Both the position numbers and the translations under genes were made by a program. A DNA stretch of 64,000 bases from Streptomyces sp. 2131.1 (GTDB lineage Bacteria; Actinomycetota; Actinomycetes; Streptomycetales; Streptomycetaceae), in the NCBI RefSeq assembly GCF_900105515.1, contig NZ_FNSY01000001.1, positions 3,162,001 through 3,226,000 of the forward strand, read 5' to 3'. Below are positions 26,027 through 33,565 of the stretch, piece by piece (position 1 is the first letter of the stretch; every line of letters begins with the position of its first letter). Below the pieces are notes generated by a model. That model ran no database searches. It was given only the letters and a program-made list of their open reading frames with translations, and was not told the DNA's origin.

Positions 26027-26497
26027 TCAGTCCCCGGCCGCCGGTGCCGGACCTGCGGCGTCCGTACCCTTCTCCGCCGCCTTCGCCGTGCAGTCGGCGC
26101 AGCGGCCGAAGATCGCGAAGTGCTTCATGTCCGTCTCGAAGCCGAACGCGCCGCGCAGCTTCTCGGTGAACTCCTGGACGACGCTCACATCCGCCTCGAT
26201 CACGTCCGCGCAGTCACGGCAGACGAGGTGGATGTGGTGGTGGCGGTCTGCCAGGTGGTACGTCGGGGCGCCGTGGCCCAGATGGGCGTGGCTGACGAGC
26301 TCCAGCTCCTCCAGGAGCTCCAGCGTCCGGTAGACCGTCGAGATGTTCACGCCCGACGCGGTCCGGCGCACCTCGGAGAGGATGTCGTCGGGCGTCGCGT
26401 GTTCGAGCGTGTCGACGGCTTCCAGGACGAGCTGGCGCTGCGGCGTCAGCCGGTAGCCGCGCTGCCGGAGATCGGTCTTCCAGTCGGTGCTCACCAC
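26027..26497 (-). CDS. nur: nickel-responsive Fur family regulator Nur
   Basis: Represses Fe-superoxide dismutase and nickel uptake genes when Ni is sufficient. The 156-residue Fur-family protein has a winged-helix N-domain (residues 1-82) and dimer domain. The Nur nickel-site residues are all present: His33, His86, His88, His90; the second-site residues His70, His72, His126 are also in place. The CxxC pairs are Cys93/Cys96 and Cys133/Cys136. This set points to Nur rather than Fur, Zur or PerR; I recall the S. coelicolor orthologue as SCO4180. A short Ala/Pro tail follows. Confidence 0.92.
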   Translation of the reverse strand: MVSTDWKTDLRQRGYRLTPQRQLVLEAVDTLEHATPDDILSEVRRTASGVNISTVYRTLELLEELELVSHAHLGHGAPTYHLADRHHHIHLVCRDCADVIEADVSVVQEFTEKLRGAFGFETDMKHFAIFGRCADCTAKAAEKGTDAAGPAPAAGD

Positions 26498-26547
26498 AGC
26501 CCCCAGTGTAGATCCGCGCCCGGCGCCCTCTCCGGGGAAAGCGACGG

Positions 26548-27120
26548 CTACTTGAAGAACGCGATCCCGTCGTCCGGCAGGTCACCGAGGCTCTTGGCCA
26601 TCGCCTCGACCTCCTCGGGCGTGACGGTCTTCTTCAGGTGCGCCGACATGTACGGACGCAGCTCGACCTCGGGCGTCGCCTTCTCGCCGACCCACATCAG
26701 GTCGCTGTTCACGTACCCGTAGAGCCGCTTGCCACCGCTGTACGGGCCGGAGGCCGCGGTACGGGCGACGGCGTCGGTGACCAGGTCGATCTGCGGCTTC
26801 TTGTCGGCCAGCTCGCCGTACCAGATCTCGATGACGCCCTGGTCGCGGGCCATGACGACCTCGACCTTGCGGTCCTTGTCGATGCGCCAGTAGCCGGTCT
26901 CGGTCTCCAGCGGGCGGACCTTGTTGCCCTCGGAGTCGAGGACCCAGGAGTGCGAGGTGTACTCCAGGAAGTCGCGGCCGTCGTGGCTGAACGTGACCTC
27001 CTGGCCGAAGTTGCACTTCTCGGCGCCCGGGAAGTCGGAGACGCCCGCGCCCGCCCAGTTGCCCAGGAGGAAGGCCAGCGGGACGAGGTCCGGGTGGAGG
27101 TCGGACGGAATCTCGATCAT
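26548..27120 (-). CDS. heme-binding nitrobindin family protein (FABP-like)
   Basis: A 190-residue ten-stranded beta-barrel protein of the nitrobindin family (peroxynitrite isomerase-like ferric heme proteins). The family signature GxWxGxG is at residues 20-26 (GNWAGAG), and the proximal His is probably His161 in SAHLKKTVTPEE. It lies 50 bases upstream of nur; a 33-residue membrane peptide gene lies just before it. In Mycobacterium an orthologue sits beside the rhodanese-SseC pair, also found nearby here. Confidence 0.88.
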   Translation of the reverse strand: MIEIPSDLHPDLVPLAFLLGNWAGAGVSDFPGAEKCNFGQEVTFSHDGRDFLEYTSHSWVLDSEGNKVRPLETETGYWRIDKDRKVEVVMARDQGVIEIWYGELADKKPQIDLVTDAVARTAASGPYSGGKRLYGYVNSDLMWVGEKATPEVELRPYMSAHLKKTVTPEEVEAMAKSLGDLPDDGIAFFK

Positions 27121-27177
27121 GAGCGGCTCAGACGATCTGTGAGGCGGGAGGCGGGGACGCCGGGAACAAGGAGGGGG

Positions 27178-27279
27178 TCAGCGCTGACCCTGGTACAGCT
27201 TCTTCACGGTCACGCCGGCGAAGGCGAGCACGCCGACGCAGACCAGGACCAGCAGGGCGGAGAAGAATGCCTCAAGCAC
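27178..27279 (-). CDS. 33-residue single-span membrane peptide
   Basis: Too short for routine gene calling but well supported. GTG at 27279 follows GAGGAG with a 6-base spacer. The product is VLEAFFSALLVLVCVGVLAF followed by AGVTVKKLYQGQR: one membrane helix then a basic end. I recall near-identical small proteins at this position, beside the nitrobindin gene, in other Streptomyces. Function unknown; such micropeptides often bind a larger membrane protein. Confidence 0.75.
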   Translation of the reverse strand: MLEAFFSALLVLVCVGVLAFAGVTVKKLYQGQR

Positions 27280-27418
27280 GGGGGGCTCCTCGAACGAGCG
27301 GTATGGCGGCATACAGGGCCGGCCCCCAGCCTAATGGGTGGGGTCCGGCCCTGCCGTTCCGGGGCGTGCCGCCGCGCATCGGGGCGGGCCCGTGCGGGCG
27401 GCGATTACAGTTCCGTAT

Positions 27419-27781
27419 ATGCCGAAGAAGCTCGTGATCAAGGTGACCGCAGGTGCCGATTCCGCCGAGCGCTGCTCGCAGGCGTTCACCGTGGCGGCGG
27501 TGGCCGTCGCCAGCGGGGTGGAGGTTTCGCTCTGGCTGACCGGGGAATCCGCGTGGTTCGCCCTGCCGGGGCGCGCCGCCGAGTTCGAGCTTCCGCACGC
27601 GGCACCGCTGCCCGATCTGATCGAGTCCGTCCAGGCGGGCGGCCGGATCACGCTGTGCACGCAGTGCGCGGCCCGTCGCGACATCACCGAGCAGGACGTC
27701 CTGGAGGGCGTCCGGATCGCCGGGGCGCAGGTCTTCGTCAGCGAGATCATGGCCGACGGCGTGCAGGCGCTCGTCTACTGA
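27419..27781 (+). CDS. DsrE family protein
   Basis: A 120-residue cytosolic protein of the DsrE/DsrF sulfur-relay fold. It starts MPKKLVIKVTAGADSAERCSQAF, followed by the SLWLTGESAWFALPGRA loop and a CxxC pair, Cys80 and Cys83 (ITLCTQCAARRDI). The CxxC suggests redox or sulfur handling. It lies near the rhodanese operon but is transcribed in the other direction; partner unknown. Confidence 0.88.
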   Translation: MPKKLVIKVTAGADSAERCSQAFTVAAVAVASGVEVSLWLTGESAWFALPGRAAEFELPHAAPLPDLIESVQAGGRITLCTQCAARRDITEQDVLEGVRIAGAQVFVSEIMADGVQALVY

Positions 27782-27790
27782 GAGCCGTCC

Positions 27791-28108
27791 TCAGCGCCGC
27801 TTCCTGCCGTCCAGCTCGTCCCACCACGCGTCGGACTCGGGGTCGCCGGTGGCACCGCCGCCCCTGCCGGTCCGCCGCGTGTCACCGGGCGGGGGCTCCT
27901 GCCGTCCGCCGGGCTCGTCCCACCAGCGGTCCTCCGGTCCCTTGCGGTTGCCCACCATGGCCGCGACGGGCGGGATCACCATCGCGACCACACACATCGC
28001 GATGGCGGCGGGCATCGACCAGAGCCTCACGAAGGCCCAGGCCGATACGAAGAGGACGAGGCATACGCCCATCAGTACGAAGTAGGCGCGCCGGCGTCGG
28101 CGGTACAT
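27791..28108 (-). CDS. DUF3099 small membrane protein
   Basis: A 105-residue membrane protein with a basic start (MYRRRRRAYF) and two hydrophobic segments, VLMGVCLVLFVSAWAFV and PAAIAMCVVAMVIPPVAAMV, followed by a hydrophilic tail repeating the WWDE motif (RWWDEPGG, AWWDELDG). Matches DUF3099 of actinomycetes. Convergent with the DsrE gene, nine bases apart. Function unknown. Confidence 0.83.
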   Translation of the reverse strand: MYRRRRRAYFVLMGVCLVLFVSAWAFVRLWSMPAAIAMCVVAMVIPPVAAMVGNRKGPEDRWWDEPGGRQEPPPGDTRRTGRGGGATGDPESDAWWDELDGRKRR

Positions 28109-28195
28109 GAGTCCAGCGTAGGCCCGATCGGGCCGCTCGCACGTCCTGGAAAACGGACACTTCGTCCGGGCGGCGCCGGGACCCTCCGGGCAGCG

Positions 28196-28252
28196 CGAAG
28201 GGCCGTACCCGTGCCAGGCAAGCGTCCAAACCCCCTGGGGTACGGCCCTTCG
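28196..28252. terminator. terminator after sulfurtransferase operon
   Basis: CGAAGGGCCGTACCC (28196-28210) pairs with GGGTACGGCCCTTCG (28238-28252): a perfect 15-base stem with a 27-base loop, 30 bases past the DUF1416 stop. Confidence 0.75.
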
Positions 28253-28282
28253 GCCGGTCGTCGGCTGTCACCGACGGCGGTG

Positions 28283-28570
28283 CTAGACGGCGATGGCCAC
28301 CTCGGCCAGGCCGCCGGTCTGCGCGACGACCGTGCGGTCGGCGCTGCCGCCGGGGACGAGCGCGCGGACGGTCCAGGTGCCCTCGGCCGCGTAGAAGCGG
28401 AACTGGCCGGTCGCCGAGGTCGGCACCTCGGCGGTGAACTCGCCGGTCGAGTCCAGCAGGCGGACGTAGCCGGTGACGGGCTCGCCGTCGCGGGTCACGC
28501 TGCCCTGGATGGTGGTCTCACCGGGCTTGATCGTCGAAGCGTCGGGGCCGCCGGCCTTTGCTCCACACAT
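28283..28570 (-). CDS. DUF1416 (SseC-like) protein
   Basis: A 95-residue protein starting MCGAKAGGPDASTIKPGE, then a single beta-sandwich (TTIQGSVTRDGEPVTGYVRL, GQFRFYAAEGTWTVRALVPG). Matches DUF1416, the SseC proteins that always follow a thiosulfate sulfurtransferase in actinomycetes. The fixed Cys at position 2 could accept sulfur. It is 50 bases downstream of the rhodanese gene in the same operon, and both should answer to the Cys leader peptide. Confidence 0.88.
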   Translation of the reverse strand: MCGAKAGGPDASTIKPGETTIQGSVTRDGEPVTGYVRLLDSTGEFTAEVPTSATGQFRFYAAEGTWTVRALVPGGSADRTVVAQTGGLAEVAIAV

Positions 28571-28620
28571 GGTGTTCAGTCCTTCTGGTCGGGTGGTCGT
28601 GCTGGTGCGGGACGTGCGGG

Positions 28621-29466
28621 TTACTTGTTGGCGCCGAGCTCGATCGGGACGCCGACGAGGGAGCCGTACTCGGTCCACGAACCGTCGTAGTTCTTGACGT
28701 TCTCCTGGCCGAGGAGCTGGTGCAGCACGAACCAGGTGAGCGCGGAGCGCTCGCCGATGCGGCAGTAGGCGATGGTGTCCTTCGACAGGTCGACCTGCTC
28801 GGCCTCGTAGAGCGCCTTGAGCTCTTCGTCGGACTTGAAGGTGCCGTCGTCGTTGGCGTTCTTCGACCACGGGATGTTGCGGGCGCTCGGCACGTGGCCG
28901 GGGCGCTGCGACTGCTCCTGCGGGAGGTGGGCCGGGGCGAGCAGCTTGCCGCTGAACTCGTCGGGCGACCGCACGTCGACCAGGTTCTGGGTGCCGATGG
29001 CCTTCACGACGTCGTCGCGGTAGGCGCGGATCGACTCGTCCTGCGGCTGGGCCCGGTACTGCGTGGCCGGGCGGGACGGGATCTGGTCGCCGTCGACGAG
29101 GTCGCGGGAGTCGAGCTCCCACTTCTTGCGGCCGCCGTCGAGCAGGCGGACGTCCTGGTGGCCGTAGAGCTTGAAGTACCAGAAGGCGTAGGACGCGAAC
29201 CAGTTGTTGTTGCCGCCGTAGAGGACGACCGTGGTGTCGTTGCCGATGCCCTTCGCGGACAGCAGCGCCTCGAACCCGGCCTGGTCGATGAAGTCGCGGC
29301 GGACCGGGTCCTGGAGGTCCTTGGTCCAGTCGATCCGGATCGCGTTCTTGATGTGGTTCTTCTCGTACGCGGAGGTGTCCTCGTCGACCTCGACGATGGC
29401 GACCTGCGGGTCGTCGATGTGGGCCTCGACCCAGTCGGCGTCTACCAGGACGTCACTGCGGCTCAT
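28621..29466 (-). CDS. thiosulfate sulfurtransferase (tandem rhodanese)
   Basis: Transfers sulfane sulfur from thiosulfate or mercaptopyruvate to thiol acceptors. The 281-residue protein has two rhodanese domains: an inactive N-domain (to about 130) and a catalytic C-domain with Cys235 in the loop CRIGERS. CRIGERS is the actinobacterial CysA form. The ATG at 29466 is preceded by GGAGGAG. DUF1416 follows. A 35-codon Cys-containing leader lies 160 bases upstream, suggesting control by cysteine supply. Confidence 0.95.
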   Translation of the reverse strand: MSRSDVLVDADWVEAHIDDPQVAIVEVDEDTSAYEKNHIKNAIRIDWTKDLQDPVRRDFIDQAGFEALLSAKGIGNDTTVVLYGGNNNWFASYAFWYFKLYGHQDVRLLDGGRKKWELDSRDLVDGDQIPSRPATQYRAQPQDESIRAYRDDVVKAIGTQNLVDVRSPDEFSGKLLAPAHLPQEQSQRPGHVPSARNIPWSKNANDDGTFKSDEELKALYEAEQVDLSKDTIAYCRIGERSALTWFVLHQLLGQENVKNYDGSWTEYGSLVGVPIELGANK

Positions 29467-29626
29467 TGTGTTTCTCCTCCGGGGCAGTCTGCGGCGAGAT
29501 GGTGCACGGATCGTGCGTGATGCGGATGTGCGGGACGCGGGCCGGGCCCACGAGCACGGGCGACATGCGGGATGGCCCCGACGTGCGGTCGAAGGGCCTG
29601 GGAATGCGGGAAACCGGACGTCCCGC

Positions 29627-29734
29627 TCAGACAGTGCGACAGAGCATGGCGGCGACGCGGCACAGGTCCACTGCCCGCCGCTTCGTGAGATCCGCCTGGC
29701 CACCCTGGGGGAGGCCGCTAATAGAGCACTGCAT
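29627..29734 (-). CDS. putative cysteine leader peptide upstream of sulfurtransferase operon
   Basis: A 35-residue frame, ATG at 29734, TGA at 29627, different from the longer overlapping frame. Its C-terminal part reads LTKRRAVDLCRVAAMLCRTV, the pattern (RRAVDLCRVASxLC) of actinobacterial putative leader peptides that precede sulfur genes. Cysteines are at residues 3, 25 and 32, two of them close to the stop. Mycobacterium has cysteine-tract upstream ORFs before the same rhodanese gene that control it by translation of Cys codons. A shorter internal start is possible. Confidence 0.72.
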   Translation of the reverse strand: MQCSISGLPQGGQADLTKRRAVDLCRVAAMLCRTV

Positions 29735-29941
29735 GGGTCCGATCGTAGGGACGTACGGGCGGACATGTCACCGTTGTGTCGCATCCTGAGACAGCATCGT
29801 CCGCATTGCGGAACGAGCGCCGCTGCGGAAAGGGTCCTCCGCAGTCGCGCGAGGCGTCGCGGCCGTCGGCCATCTGCGGACCGGACTCGCCCGTCTCACT
29901 ATGTGGCGGGGCCACCGATCCCTACCCGTTCGCGGGGCCGG

Positions 29942-30631
29942 TCATCCCGACAGGCGCACGTCCGTGCCGGTCACCGAGATCTCCAGGCCGTCGGCGGTCG
30001 GCTGGATCTTCTCCAGCTTCAGGCCGTTCGGCAGCCCGCCGACCTCGCGCTCGAAGTCGGTCTTCTGGCGGACCAGCTTCTCCAGGCCGGGAATGCCCTC
30101 GCCCGGCACCTTGTCCGCGTGGACGCGGACGGTGTGGCCGTCGGCCAGGGTGACGGTGGACAGCACGCTGCGCGTGATCGGCTGCCCCAGGATGTCGACC
30201 GTTCCGGTCACCTTCACCTTGCCCTTGCCGCCGTACTCGACCGCGACCCCGTCGCTGGCGGCCTCAGTGAGGTCGTCGTACGAGATGACGGCCGTCCCGG
30301 TGGCGCGGGTCGCGGTGGCGCCGGAGAAGCCGTCGGTGAGGTGCACGTCGCGCAGTTCGGCGTCCATGGTGGAGATCCGCAGCGAGCGGCCGGCGGCGTG
30401 GGTCTCGATGCCGTCCATGCTGACGTCCACCTCGTCGAGCGACGATCCGGCGACCTGGGTGAGGAACGGGAAGCCCTTGATGGAGACGTCGGTGGAGCCG
30501 ATCTGCGCCCCCGGGACCTTCACCCGGTCCTCGACCTGCGACTCGGCGACGTACACCGCCACCCGGTCCACGGCGATGAACACCGCCACCAGGACCACCA
30601 GGACGACGGCCGATATTCGCAGTGCACGCAT
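29942..30631 (-). CDS. DUF2993 membrane-anchored protein
   Basis: A 229-residue protein with an N-terminal membrane helix (MRALRISAVVLVVLVAVFIAVD) and an extracytoplasmic domain with the DUF2993 (LmeA-like) outline: VAESQVEDRVKVPGAQIGSTDVSIKGFPFLTQVAGSS. Related LmeA of Mycobacterium is a periplasmic lipid-binding protein needed for lipomannan maturation. The start is at 30631; the longer upstream frame is Gly/Arg-rich and rejected. Stands alone between the sulfur leader and the multispan membrane gene. Confidence 0.83.
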   Translation of the reverse strand: MRALRISAVVLVVLVAVFIAVDRVAVYVAESQVEDRVKVPGAQIGSTDVSIKGFPFLTQVAGSSLDEVDVSMDGIETHAAGRSLRISTMDAELRDVHLTDGFSGATATRATGTAVISYDDLTEAASDGVAVEYGGKGKVKVTGTVDILGQPITRSVLSTVTLADGHTVRVHADKVPGEGIPGLEKLVRQKTDFEREVGGLPNGLKLEKIQPTADGLEISVTGTDVRLSG

Positions 30632-30725
30632 GCCTGTCCTTCCCCCACCCTGCCGTCCGTACGGACCCCGGGGCCGCGGGCCACCTGACGGCCGCACGGC
30701 ACTTTCCCCGGGTGATCGACGCGCG

Positions 30726-30758
30726 GAAGCCCCCCAACGGTTCCCCGTGGAGGGCTTC
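30726..30758 (-). terminator. possible terminator after membrane protein gene
   Basis: GAAGCCC at 30726-30732 pairs with GGGCTTC at 30752-30758 (7 bases) about 40 bases past the stop of the membrane gene on the minus strand. Weak but suitably placed. Confidence 0.4.
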
Positions 30759-30798
30759 GCCATGCGCGTCGAGCGGTACGAATCCGGGCGGTACGGGA

Positions 30799-32103
30799 CT
30801 ACGTCAGCACGCGCCCCAGCAGATAGACGGCCGGCGCGGCCGCGGTCAGCGGAAGGGCCACACCCGCCGTCATGTGGACGAAGCGTGACGGGTAGTCATA
30901 GCTCGCCACCCGCAGCCCGATCAGCGCGCAGACCCCGGCGGCGAGGCCCAGCAGCGCTCCCTTCGCGCCCAGGTCGCCGGCGGCCCCCGCCAGCGCCCCA
31001 GCCCCCGCCGCGACGGCCAGGGCCGCCACGACGGAGACCGGCCCGGGCAGCGGCAGCGCCCGTACGAGCACGGCACCGGCCACGGCGACCGCGCCCACCG
31101 TCACCGCGTCCGGGACGGCCGCGAGGTGCCCGGCCGCCAGCACCGCGAGCGCGGCCGAGGCGACGGTGGCCAACAGGCCCTGCATCCGCTCGTCGGCCCC
31201 GGCCCGGCTGCGCAGCTGGAGGACCACCGTCAGCAGCACCCAGACGCCGAGCGTGCCGATGATCGCGGCCGGACCGTGCTCCCGGCCCGCCGCGAGGAGC
31301 GCCACATCGGCGACCAGGCCGCCGGCGAAGGCCAGCGCGATGCCCTGCCGGGCCGGCCACATGCCGTTGAGCCGGAACCAGCCCGCCGCCGTCACCGCCT
31401 GGAGCAGCACCAGCGGCACGGCCAGCGCGTACGAACCGATCGCCGCGCCGAGCGCGAGCAGCAGCCCGAGCACCGCGGTGATCGCGGCCGGCTGGATTCC
31501 CGGCGCGATGACCGGGGAACGCCCCTCTGCCCGGGCGCGCTGCGCGTCGGTGATCCGGGCGTTGCCGAGCGTGGTGGGCGCGCTGTAGCCGTCGGCATCA
31601 GTGCCGGCCGGGGCGACGGGCGCCGGAGCGGGGGCGGGCGCGGGTTCCGCGTGGACCTCGGGCGGCAGCGGGTACGAGCCGGTGCCGGGCGCGGGGGTGT
31701 GCTGCGGCGCGGGGGTGTGCTGCGGCGCGGGGGTGTGCTGCGGCGCGGGGGCGGCGTGGTGGTCCCCCTGCGGCGCGGGCCCGTCCGTGCGCCGGACCGT
31801 CGGCTGGTACTGGGTGTCCCAGGTCTGGCCCTGCCAGACCTGGGCGGCGCCCTGTTCCGGCTGCCCGGCAGAGGTGTCCGTGTACCCCTGCCCGCCGTAC
31901 GCGGGACCGCCGTAGGACGGGTCGCCGTACGCCTGCTGCTGCGGGTACGCGTCCTGCTGCGGGTGGCCGTACTGCTGCGGCGCCTGCCCGTACTGCTGGG
32001 GGTCCTGCCCCTGCGGGTACTGCTGCTGCGGGTCCTGTCCGTACCCGTACTGCGGCTGCTGCTCGGGACCCGGGTAGTACGGATGCTGCTGATCGTTGCT
32101 CAT
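30799..32103 (-). CDS. multispan membrane protein with Q/P/Y-rich N-terminus
   Basis: A 434-residue protein. Residues 1-200 are low-complexity Gln/Pro/Tyr/Gly/Ala-rich and cytosolic (SNDQQHPYYPGPEQQPQYGY), including a triple PAPQHT repeat encoded by an 18-base tandem repeat. Residues 220-434 hold about eight hydrophobic helices (PGIQPAAITAVLGLLLALGA and on). No family recognised. Ten bases separate it from the upstream MoaD/ThiS gene, so the two are probably one operon. Confidence 0.75.
   Translation of the reverse strand: MSNDQQHPYYPGPEQQPQYGYGQDPQQQYPQGQDPQQYGQAPQQYGHPQQDAYPQQQAYGDPSYGGPAYGGQGYTDTSAGQPEQGAAQVWQGQTWDTQYQPTVRRTDGPAPQGDHHAAPAPQHTPAPQHTPAPQHTPAPGTGSYPLPPEVHAEPAPAPAPAPVAPAGTDADGYSAPTTLGNARITDAQRARAEGRSPVIAPGIQPAAITAVLGLLLALGAAIGSYALAVPLVLLQAVTAAGWFRLNGMWPARQGIALAFAGGLVADVALLAAGREHGPAAIIGTLGVWVLLTVVLQLRSRAGADERMQGLLATVASAALAVLAAGHLAAVPDAVTVGAVAVAGAVLVRALPLPGPVSVVAALAVAAGAGALAGAAGDLGAKGALLGLAAGVCALIGLRVASYDYPSRFVHMTAGVALPLTAAAPAVYLLGRVLT
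31691..31751. repeat. 18-base tandem repeat inside membrane protein gene
   Basis: Three exact copies of GCGGGGGTGTGCTGCGGC (31691-31708, 31709-31726, 31727-31744) plus a partial fourth. Being a multiple of three it encodes repeated PAPQHT and can change copy number without breaking the frame. Confidence 0.9.
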
Positions 32104-32113
32104 GTGCTGCGGT

Positions 32114-32368
32114 TCACCCTCCTGCGAACGGCGGGAGCACCTCGACCGTGCCGCCCTCGGCAAGGCGTACGGTCTCATGGCTCCGGGTCCCGACGGGGTC
32201 GCCGTCGATGAGGAACGAGCACCTTCGCAGGACGCTGCTCAGCTCGCCGGGGTGCCGCTCGCGCACCGCGTCGAGCGCCTCCTTGAGGGTCGCGGCGGCG
32301 TACGGCTCCTCCGCGGTCCCGGCCGCGGCCTTGGCGGCTGCCCAGTAGCGGATCGTTCCCGCAGGCAT
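32114..32368 (-). CDS. MoaD/ThiS family sulfur-carrier protein
   Basis: An 84-residue ubiquitin-fold protein starting MPAGTIRYWAAAKAAAGTAEEPY and ending in the Gly-Gly tail (VEVLPPFAGG) that is adenylated and thiocarboxylated for sulfur transfer, as in molybdopterin (MoaD) or thiamine (ThiS) synthesis. No moaE or thi genes are adjacent, so the pathway is uncertain. The ATG is at 32368. First gene of a probable two-gene operon with the membrane protein. Confidence 0.88.
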   Translation of the reverse strand: MPAGTIRYWAAAKAAAGTAEEPYAAATLKEALDAVRERHPGELSSVLRRCSFLIDGDPVGTRSHETVRLAEGGTVEVLPPFAGG

Positions 32369-32433
32369 GGCGGCGCTCCTTTCGTTCCGTCCGGTCGGTG
32401 CCCGTTCGGGTGACACCGGCTGCCCATCATGGT

Positions 32434-33318
32434 TCACCGTCGCGCCGCCCAGTCGGCGATGCGGGTGAGCAAGGTCTCGTCGGCCGCGTTCTCCGCGTGC
32501 CCCATTCCGCGCTCCAGCCACAGCTCCGCCGCATCGCCCGCGGCGGCGGCCAGCATGCGGGGGTGGTCGAGCGGGAAGTACGGGTCCCGGTCGCCGTGCA
32601 CGATCAGCAGGGGCACCGGGGCGATCAGGGCGGCGGCCGCGACCGGGGAGAGCGGGACCGGGTCCCACGCCTCGCGGTGGATGCGGGTGCGGAAGCCGTA
32701 GCGCCCGACCAGCCGGCCCGTGGGGCGGGTCACCATCCAGTGCAGGCGGCGCATCGGAGCCGTACCCCGGTAGTACCAGCGCGCCGGGGCGCTCACGGAC
32801 ACCACCACGTCCGCGTGTGCATCCGTACGCGCCCCTGTGCGCCCCCCGCGCTCCGCAATGCACCCGTCGCCGCCACCGTCCCCGGCGTCCGCCGCCTGCT
32901 TCCCGTACAGCGCGCCGTGCCGCAGCACCACCGAGCCGCCCATCGAGAAGCCGACCGTCACCACCCGCCGGTGTCCGAGCGAGCGCGCCCATGCGACCGC
33001 CGCCGCCAGGTCCAGCACCTCGCGGTCGCCGACCGTGGACAGCCCGCCGGACCTGCCGTGACCACGGAAGGAGAAGGTCACCACCGCCGCGTACCGGGAG
33101 AACGTCTCCACCGCCCGCCGCACCGCCGGGCGGTCCACCGAACCGGTGAATCCGTGCGCGACGACGATCACCGTGCCGGTCGCGTCATCCGCCGTACACG
33201 GGTCGTACACCGCCTCGATCCGGGTCCCGTCATCCGCCCGCAACACGGCCCGCACCCCACCGTGCGTGACGGAGCGAACAGAGGAATCCGGAATTCTCCC
33301 CTCGGACACTGAACTCAT
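32434..33318 (-). CDS. alpha/beta hydrolase
   Basis: A 294-residue cytosolic hydrolase. The oxyanion HGFTGS motif precedes the nucleophile elbow GFSMGGSVV; the acid is in VHGDRDPYFP and the His in RGMGHAEN, so the Ser-Asp-His triad is complete. A lid region near residue 140-165 is Gly/Asp-rich and poorly conserved. Substrate unknown, carboxylesterase-like. Divergent from glnR. Confidence 0.87.
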   Translation of the reverse strand: MSSVSEGRIPDSSVRSVTHGGVRAVLRADDGTRIEAVYDPCTADDATGTVIVVAHGFTGSVDRPAVRRAVETFSRYAAVVTFSFRGHGRSGGLSTVGDREVLDLAAAVAWARSLGHRRVVTVGFSMGGSVVLRHGALYGKQAADAGDGGGDGCIAERGGRTGARTDAHADVVVSVSAPARWYYRGTAPMRRLHWMVTRPTGRLVGRYGFRTRIHREAWDPVPLSPVAAAALIAPVPLLIVHGDRDPYFPLDHPRMLAAAAGDAAELWLERGMGHAENAADETLLTRIADWAARR

Positions 33319-33445
33319 GTGGGTTATTCTCCTGTGAAGAGGATCCGGGCAAAGCAGCCCCCGGGTCCTTTTGTGCTTTCCGGACGTTGTTACGGCGACG
33401 TTTCGACAAGCTCAGCGGGACACAAACGTACGAAGCAGAGCCGCA

Positions 33446-33472
33446 TACTCCCCCGGGTCCCACCCGGGAGTG
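33446..33472 (+). promoter_or_regulatory. hairpin in glnR upstream region
   Basis: ACTCCCCCGGGT (33447-33458) can pair with ACCCGGGAGT (33462-33471) with a two-base C bulge and a 3-base loop, about 20 bases before the ribosome site of the glnR upstream ORF. Could act in the leader RNA or end transcription from upstream. Confidence 0.45.
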
Positions 33473-33505
33473 CCCCTCTCGCAGGGAACGAGGAGGACCG
33501 ACGTC

Positions 33506-33565
33506 ATGGGCGAGCCAACCGTGCACGATCACCGACCGACGAACCGGGCAGGTGAGCGGCGATGA
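33506..33565 (+). CDS. 19-codon upstream ORF overlapping glnR
   Basis: ATG at 33506 follows an excellent GAGGAGGA ribosome site; the peptide [19 protein letters not shown] ends at a TGA that overlaps the glnR ATG as ATGA. glnR itself has only AGGTGAGCGG in front, so its translation probably depends on ribosomes arriving from this leader. It holds His and Arg codons but no Gln tract. Confidence 0.6.
   Translation: MGEPTVHDHRPTNRAGERR

Noticed and set aside
28621..29784. Extended rhodanese frame from 29784
   Set aside because: The extension has no homology and covers the leader peptide in another frame; the ATG at 29466 has GGAGGAG.
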